27,398 bases of DNA from Solirubrobacteraceae bacterium (GTDB lineage: Bacteria > Actinomycetota > Thermoleophilia > Solirubrobacterales > Solirubrobacteraceae), in contig JAICUS010000012.1 in NCBI GenBank assembly GCA_025935735.1, positions 1-27,398 of the forward strand, written 5' to 3'. How positions within the stretch are numbered: position 1 is the stretch's first letter; every line of letters starts with the position of its first letter. The position numbers and the translations under genes are program-made. Shown here piece by piece: positions 23,594-27,398 of this stretch. The notes under the pieces are model-generated. The model was given only the letters and a program-made list of their open reading frames with translations. It was not told where the DNA came from and did not search any database.

Positions 23594-25282
23594 GTGAGCG
23601 CCGGTCCTCGGCTGCCGCACTTCGCGCTGGTCAAGCTGCTCGCCGAGGCGGCCTCGCTGGAGCATGCGACGCCGCGGTTCATCGAGCTGATCGCCGGCGC
23701 GTTCGGCTGGAGCGCCGGCGCGCTGTGGCTGGCCGACGCCGAGGACCGCGTGCTCGTGTGGAGCGACGGCTGGACCGAGCGCGGCGACCTCGCCGAGTTC
23801 GCCGCGCGCTCGCGGCGGCTGACGTTCCCGCGCGGGCTCGGGCTGCCCGGGCGCGTGTGGGCGGACGGCGAGCCGGCCTGGGTCGCCGATGTCGCCGCCG
23901 ACGCGAACCTCCCGCGCGCCGACCTGGCCGGCGCGCTCGGCCTGCGCGCCGCGGCCGCCATCCCCGTCTACGGCGACGAGGGCGTGCTGGGCGCGCTGGA
24001 GTTCCTCGGCCGCGAGCCGCGCGAGCCGGACGCCGAGGCGCTGGAGGCGATGCGCACGGCCGGCCGCCAGCTCGGCCAGTACCTCGAGCGCCGGCGGGCC
24101 GAGCGGCGCCTGCGCGACGCCGAGGCGCACGCCGCCTCGATCGTCCGCGGCGCGCTCGACTGCATCGTGCTGATGGACGCCACGGGCGTGATCCGCGACT
24201 TCAACCCCGCCGCCGAGGCGACGTTCGGGCACGCGCGGGACGACGTCGTGGGCCGCGAGCTGGCCGACGTGCTGATCCCGGAGCGCCTGCGGGAGGCGCA
24301 CCGCACCGCGGTCGCCCGCTGCGTGGCCGGCCATCGCGGCCGGGTCCTCGACCGGCGGACCGAGCTCCCCGCGCAGCACGCCGACGGCACCGAGCTCCCG
24401 ATCGAGCTGACCGTCACCCGGCTCCCCGGCGGCCTGTTCGCGGGCTGGCTGCGCGACGTGTCCGAGCGCCGGGCGGCCGAGCGCGAGCGCGAGGGGCGGC
24501 TGGCCGCCGAGCGCGCGGCCCGGCTGGCGGCCGAGGCGGCCGAGCGCTCGGCCCGGCACGTGGCCGAGACGCTCCAGCGCGGCCTGCTGCCGCCCAGCGT
24601 GGCCGTCCCGCCGGGCCTCGACGTCGCCGTCGTCTACCGGGCCGGCGGCGCGGGCGCCGACGTCGGCGGCGACTTCTACGACGCGTTCGCAGTCGGCCCG
24701 GACCGCCACGCCGTGGTGATCGGCGACATCCGCGGCAAGGGCGTGGAGGCGGCGGCGCTCAGCGGCCTCGCCCGCCAGACCCTGCGGGCGGCGGCGCGCA
24801 GCGGGACGGAGGGCGACCCGCGGGCCGTGCTGGGCACGCTCAACGAGGCGCTGCTGCGCGACCGCCCGGCCCGCGACTTCTGCACGGCCGCCTACGGGCT
24901 TCTCTCCGGCGACGGCGAGTTGATGCTCACGCTCGCCGGCCACCCGCCGCCGATGCTCCTGCGCGCCGCCGGCACGGTCGAGCCGGCCGGCCGGCCGGGC
25001 ACGCTGCTCGGCGCGATCGAGGACCCGCAGCTGCACCCGGTGACGCTGCGGCTGGGCGCGGGCGACACGCTCGTGCTCTACACCGACGGCCTGATCGAGC
25101 TGCGCACGCCGTCCGGGGGCCGCCTGGGCGCGGACGGGCTCGCCGCCGCGCTGGCGGGCTGCGCGGGCCGCGGCGCCCAGGCGATCGCCGACACCCTCGT
25201 GGCCCGCACGCTGGACGCGCCCGGCCACCGCTCAGGCGACGACGTTGCGCTGCTCGTGCTCAGCGCACAGCGTCCCCCGTGA
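23594..25282 (+). CDS. GAF-PAS-PP2C (SpoIIE/RsbU-type) serine phosphatase
   Basis: A 562-residue cytosolic sensor phosphatase. Residues ~10-165 form a GAF domain (FIELIAGAFGWSAGALWLAD to AIPVYGDEGVLGALEFLGRE), ~182-300 a PAS domain (IVRGALDCIVLMDATGVIRD, ending with the LFAGWLRDVSERRAAER strand and helix), ~290-330 a coiled-coil linker, and ~326-558 the SpoIIE-type PP2C domain. Metal-binding motifs are DVGGDFYD (356-363), GDIRGKG (377-383), YTDGLIE near 497 and GDDVALLVL near 548. Such enzymes dephosphorylate STAS antagonists in response to a sensed signal, and the STAS gene lies 18 bases upstream. The GTG start is supported by TAACCT at 7 bases. It is convergent with the HAD gene, overlapping by 23 bases. 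Confidence 0.94.
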   Translation: MSAGPRLPHFALVKLLAEAASLEHATPRFIELIAGAFGWSAGALWLADAEDRVLVWSDGWTERGDLAEFAARSRRLTFPRGLGLPGRVWADGEPAWVADVAADANLPRADLAGALGLRAAAAIPVYGDEGVLGALEFLGREPREPDAEALEAMRTAGRQLGQYLERRRAERRLRDAEAHAASIVRGALDCIVLMDATGVIRDFNPAAEATFGHARDDVVGRELADVLIPERLREAHRTAVARCVAGHRGRVLDRRTELPAQHADGTELPIELTVTRLPGGLFAGWLRDVSERRAAEREREGRLAAERAARLAAEAAERSARHVAETLQRGLLPPSVAVPPGLDVAVVYRAGGAGADVGGDFYDAFAVGPDRHAVVIGDIRGKGVEAAALSGLARQTLRAAARSGTEGDPRAVLGTLNEALLRDRPARDFCTAAYGLLSGDGELMLTLAGHPPPMLLRAAGTVEPAGRPGTLLGAIEDPQLHPVTLRLGAGDTLVLYTDGLIELRTPSGGRLGADGLAAALAGCAGRGAQAIADTLVARTLDAPGHRSGDDVALLVLSAQRPP

Positions 25283-25904
25283 GCGCATCCAGGTCGGGCA
25301 GCCGCGCGTCGGCCAGCGCCAGCGCGTCGGCGGCCGGCGGGAAGTGCGGGTTCGGGATGGCGATGACCCGCATTCCCGCCGCGTGGGCGGAGCGCAGGCC
25401 GTTCTCGGAGTCCTCGATCGCGGTGCAGCCGTCCGGCGGCACGCCGAGCCGGCGCGCCGCCTCGAGGTAGACGTCCGGCGCGGGCTTGCCCCGGCCGACC
25501 TCCTCGGAGGACACGCTGGCGGCGAAGCAGCCGGTCACGCCCATCTGGTCCAGCACGAGGTCGATCACCTCGCGGTTGGACGAGGAGGCGAGCCCGAGCG
25601 CGAAGTCGTCGGCCAGCCGGCGCACCGCCTCGCGGGCTCCGGGCAGCAGCGGCAGCTCGCGGCGGTAGAGCTCGAGCATCGCGTCGACCACCTGCGCGTT
25701 GACCTGCTCCGGCGTGAGCTCCACGTGCAGCTCGTCGACCACGTAGCGCGACCACTCGGGCGAGCTCATGCCGAGCATGTCGCGCGTCGCCGAGTCCTTC
25801 CACGTGCCGCCGTGGCGCGCCACCACGTCGCGCCGCGCGGCGTCCCACACCTGCTCGGAGTCGACCAGCACGCCGTCGAGGTCGAAGACGACCGCCTCGA
25901 TCAC
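25260..25904 (-). CDS. HAD-family phosphatase (beta-phosphoglucomutase-like)
   Basis: A 214-residue haloacid dehalogenase superfamily protein with an alpha-helical cap. The nucleophile and acid are Asp8 and Asp10 in VVFDLDGVLVDSE, motif II is the Ser in LGLASSSNRE, motif III the Lys in GRGKPAPDVYLEAARRLGV, and motif IV the acidic IEDSENGLRSAHAAGM. It would act on a small phosphorylated metabolite; sugar phosphates are usual in this branch. The GTG start at 25904 (MIEAVVFDLDG) overlaps the LysR stop as GTGA, so it is translationally coupled to the regulator. The longer open frame upstream is the shadow of the LysR gene. Confidence 0.92.
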   Translation of the reverse strand: MIEAVVFDLDGVLVDSEQVWDAARRDVVARHGGTWKDSATRDMLGMSSPEWSRYVVDELHVELTPEQVNAQVVDAMLELYRRELPLLPGAREAVRRLADDFALGLASSSNREVIDLVLDQMGVTGCFAASVSSEEVGRGKPAPDVYLEAARRLGVPPDGCTAIEDSENGLRSAHAAGMRVIAIPNPHFPPAADALALADARLPDLDALTGDAVR

Positions 25905-26818
25905 GCGGCGATCTTGACACGCGGACGCGCCACGTTGCGCAGGGCGTCCAGCAGTGCGCGCACCGCGGGGGCCGCCTCGGCGCCGGCGCGGCAGGCCGCG
26001 AACACGTAGCGGCAGGGCGGCTCGCCGGCCAGCGGGACGACCACCACGCCGGGCGGCGGCGCCGCCTGGGCCAGCCGCGGGACCAGCGAGACGCCGAGCT
26101 CCGCGGCCACGAGCGCCATCACCGCCTGCCAGTCGCCCGAGCGGTGGCGGATGCGCGGGCTGAAGCCGGCGGCGTAGCAGCCGGCGGCCAGCACCTCGTC
26201 GCACGACCAGCCGACCGGCGGCGCCACCCAGTCCTCGCCCGCCAGCGCGGCCAGCTCGATGCGCGCGTGTCCGGCCAGCGGGTGGCCGGCGGGCAGGACG
26301 GCGTCCAGTACGTCCGAGTGCAGCTCGGCGCGGTGGAAGCGCGCGTCGCCGCGCTGCGGCGCGGCCGAGCACTCCATGCCGAGGATCACGTCCTGCTCGC
26401 GGCGCAGCAGCGCCTCGACGGCGTCGGGCGTCTCCAGCTCGAGCACGCGCAGGCTGACCCGCGGCGCGGTGGCGCGCAGCTGCGCCGCGGCCGGCGCCAG
26501 CAGGCCGGCCAGCGCGGTCGGGAACGCCGCCACGCGCAGCTCGCCCAGCGGCTTCTCGGCCTGCGCGGCCAGGTCGCCCTCCAGGCGCTCGAGCTGCGCG
26601 AACAGCGCGTGGGCGTGCTCGAGCAGCAGCCGCGCGGCGCCGGTGAGGCGGACGCTCCGGCCGGCGGGCTCGAGCAGCGGGTGGCCGACCTCGCGCTCCA
26701 GCGCGGCGAGCTGCTGGGAGACGGCCGAGGGCGTCAGGTGCAGCGCGTCGGCGGCCGCGGCCAGCGTCCCGTGGTCGGCCACCGCCCGCAGCGCCCGCAG
26801 CTTCCTCAGATCGACCAT
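25901..26818 (-). CDS. LysR-family transcriptional regulator
   Basis: A 305-residue LysR regulator. The N-terminal winged helix (MVDLRKLRALRAVADHGTLA then ADALHLTPSAVSQQLAALER) is followed by the linker helix and a periplasmic-binding-like effector domain from about residue 85 (LGELRVAAFPTALAGLLAPA). The start at 26818 gives the usual family opening and is supported by TAAGAT 7 bases upstream; 26827 would add three residues. It is divergent from an EamA-type exporter gene across 73 bases, the common layout of a LysR activator and its exporter target, and coupled to the HAD gene downstream. The ligand is unknown. Confidence 0.94.
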   Translation of the reverse strand: MVDLRKLRALRAVADHGTLAAAADALHLTPSAVSQQLAALEREVGHPLLEPAGRSVRLTGAARLLLEHAHALFAQLERLEGDLAAQAEKPLGELRVAAFPTALAGLLAPAAAQLRATAPRVSLRVLELETPDAVEALLRREQDVILGMECSAAPQRGDARFHRAELHSDVLDAVLPAGHPLAGHARIELAALAGEDWVAPPVGWSCDEVLAAGCYAAGFSPRIRHRSGDWQAVMALVAAELGVSLVPRLAQAAPPPGVVVVPLAGEPPCRYVFAACRAGAEAAPAVRALLDALRNVARPRVKIAA

Positions 26819-26825
26819 GAAGCCC

Positions 26826-26831
26826 ATCTTA
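26826..26831 (-). promoter_or_regulatory. -10 box (TAAGAT), leaderless promoter of the LysR gene
   Basis: TAAGAT is followed by GGGCTTC and the ATG at 26818, a 7-base gap. It helps decide the start codon. Confidence 0.5.
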
Positions 26832-26841
26832 CGGGTACCGT

Positions 26842-26863
26842 CCAGAAACTCCACTCGCTCTGG
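26842..26863. promoter_or_regulatory. Inverted repeat in the LysR/EamA divergent gap, possible LysR site
   Basis: CCAGA (26842-26846) and TCTGG (26859-26863) are inverted with a 12-base spacer. The position just upstream of the LysR -10 and of the divergent exporter fits an autoregulatory LysR site, though the arms are short. Confidence 0.35.
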
Positions 26864-26891
26864 TGTGTAGTCGCTGTCAGCCTGCGTGGCC

Positions 26892-27398
26892 ATGCCCCGC
26901 CGCCACGTGATCGCCGCCGTCGTCGTCGCCGTCGTATGGGGCGTGAACTTCGTGGTCATCCACGTCGGCCTGGAGCACTTCCCGCCGCTGCTGTTCGCCG
27001 CGCTGCGCTTCGCGCTGGTCGCGCTGGCGCTGCCGTTCGTCCCGCGCCCCCGCGTGCCGTGGCGCTCCGTGGCCGGCGTCGGGGTCTTCATGTGCACCGG
27101 CCAGTTCGCGCTGCTGTTCCTCGGCATGGCCCACGGCATGCCGGCCGGGCTGGCCTCGCTCGTGCTGCAGCTGCAGGCGGCGTTCACCGTCGCCCTCGCG
27201 GTGGCGCTGCTGGGCGAGCGGCCCGGGCGCTCCCAGCTCCTCGGCGGCGCGCTCGCGCTCGCGGGCATCGGCGTCATCGCCGCCGGCCGCGCGCAGGGTG
27301 TGCCGCTGGGAGCGCTCGCGGTGACCGTCGGCGCCGCCGCCTCCTGGGGCGTGGGCAACGTCATCACCCGCCACGCCCGCCCGCCGCACGCGCTCGGC
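26892..27398 (+). CDS. EamA/DMT-family exporter (3' end outside window)
   Basis: An open frame from ATG 26892 (GTG 26886 also in frame) to the window end with no stop, 169 residues seen. It shows the drug/metabolite transporter pattern of short hydrophobic helices: VIAAVVVAVVWGVNFVVIHV, LLFAALRFALVALALPFV, GVGVFMCTGQFALLFLGMA and PAGLASLVLQLQAAFTVALA, then LLGERPGRSQLLGGALALAG closing the first EamA repeat of five helices. The first helix and the LRF of the second helix are typical of EamA (RhaT-like) members, which export amino acids such as cysteine or other metabolites. It is divergent from the LysR gene, its probable regulator. A TGTAGT at 26865-26870 could be its -10. Confidence 0.9.
   Translation, partial: MPRRHVIAAVVVAVVWGVNFVVIHVGLEHFPPLLFAALRFALVALALPFVPRPRVPWRSVAGVGVFMCTGQFALLFLGMAHGMPAGLASLVLQLQAAFTVALAVALLGERPGRSQLLGGALALAGIGVIAAGRAQGVPLGALAVTVGAAASWGVGNVITRHARPPHALG

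Overview
The window is a stretch of very GC-rich chromosome with tightly packed genes on both strands, codons ending in G or C, many GTG starts, and many genes with a TANNNT box 6-7 bases before the start codon instead of a Shine-Dalgarno site. This points to an actinobacterium. The gene mix (chemoreceptor, GAF-PAS-PP2C stress phosphatase with STAS protein, large LuxR ATPases) would fit the Thermoleophilia/Solirubrobacterales, but that placement is inference. There is no rRNA, tRNA, CRISPR array, integrase, phage gene or recognisable secondary-metabolite cluster.

Layout. 1-909: end of a cell-wall protein with a peptidoglycan-binding domain, then a decayed amidohydrolase with an internal deletion and two frameshifts. 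906-3958: an aldo/keto reductase divergent from a methyl-accepting chemotaxis protein. 3959-4586: a small regulatory locus in which a 22-residue Ile-rich leader peptide and a perfect hairpin precede an IlvM-like ACT-domain protein, read here as a translation-dependent attenuator. 4635-5432: membrane-anchored DsbA-like oxidoreductase. 5643-9457 (minus): operon of a PLP aminotransferase, a 54-residue acidic protein, a DHA2-type drug exporter and a second aldo/keto reductase. 9514-11211: a penicillin-binding transpeptidase with an NTF2-like domain. 11201-15124 (minus): LuxR-family ATPase regulator followed by acetamidase/formamidase. 15302-17278: S9 prolyl-oligopeptidase-type peptidase whose reading frame contains a strong palindrome. 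17268-18556 (minus): SMP-30 lactonase coupled to a GlcG/HbpS-like protein. 18638-19893: 5'-truncated MFS transporter coupled to an unknown 84-residue protein. 19927-22481: luciferase-like flavin monooxygenase overlapping, tail to tail, an ABC-F ATPase with a structured 5' leader. 22622-25282: degenerate metallo-beta-lactamase-like protein, STAS antagonist and GAF-PAS-PP2C phosphatase, a partner-switching pair. 25260-27398: HAD phosphatase coupled to a LysR regulator, divergent from an EamA-type exporter that runs off the window.

Most content is ordinary chromosomal metabolism and regulation. The points most worth checking are the Ile leader/attenuator on an orphan acetolactate-synthase-type ACT gene, the palindrome embedded in frame in the peptidase, the window-wide leaderless promoter geometry, the hairpin leader of the ABC-F gene, and two genes in decay.
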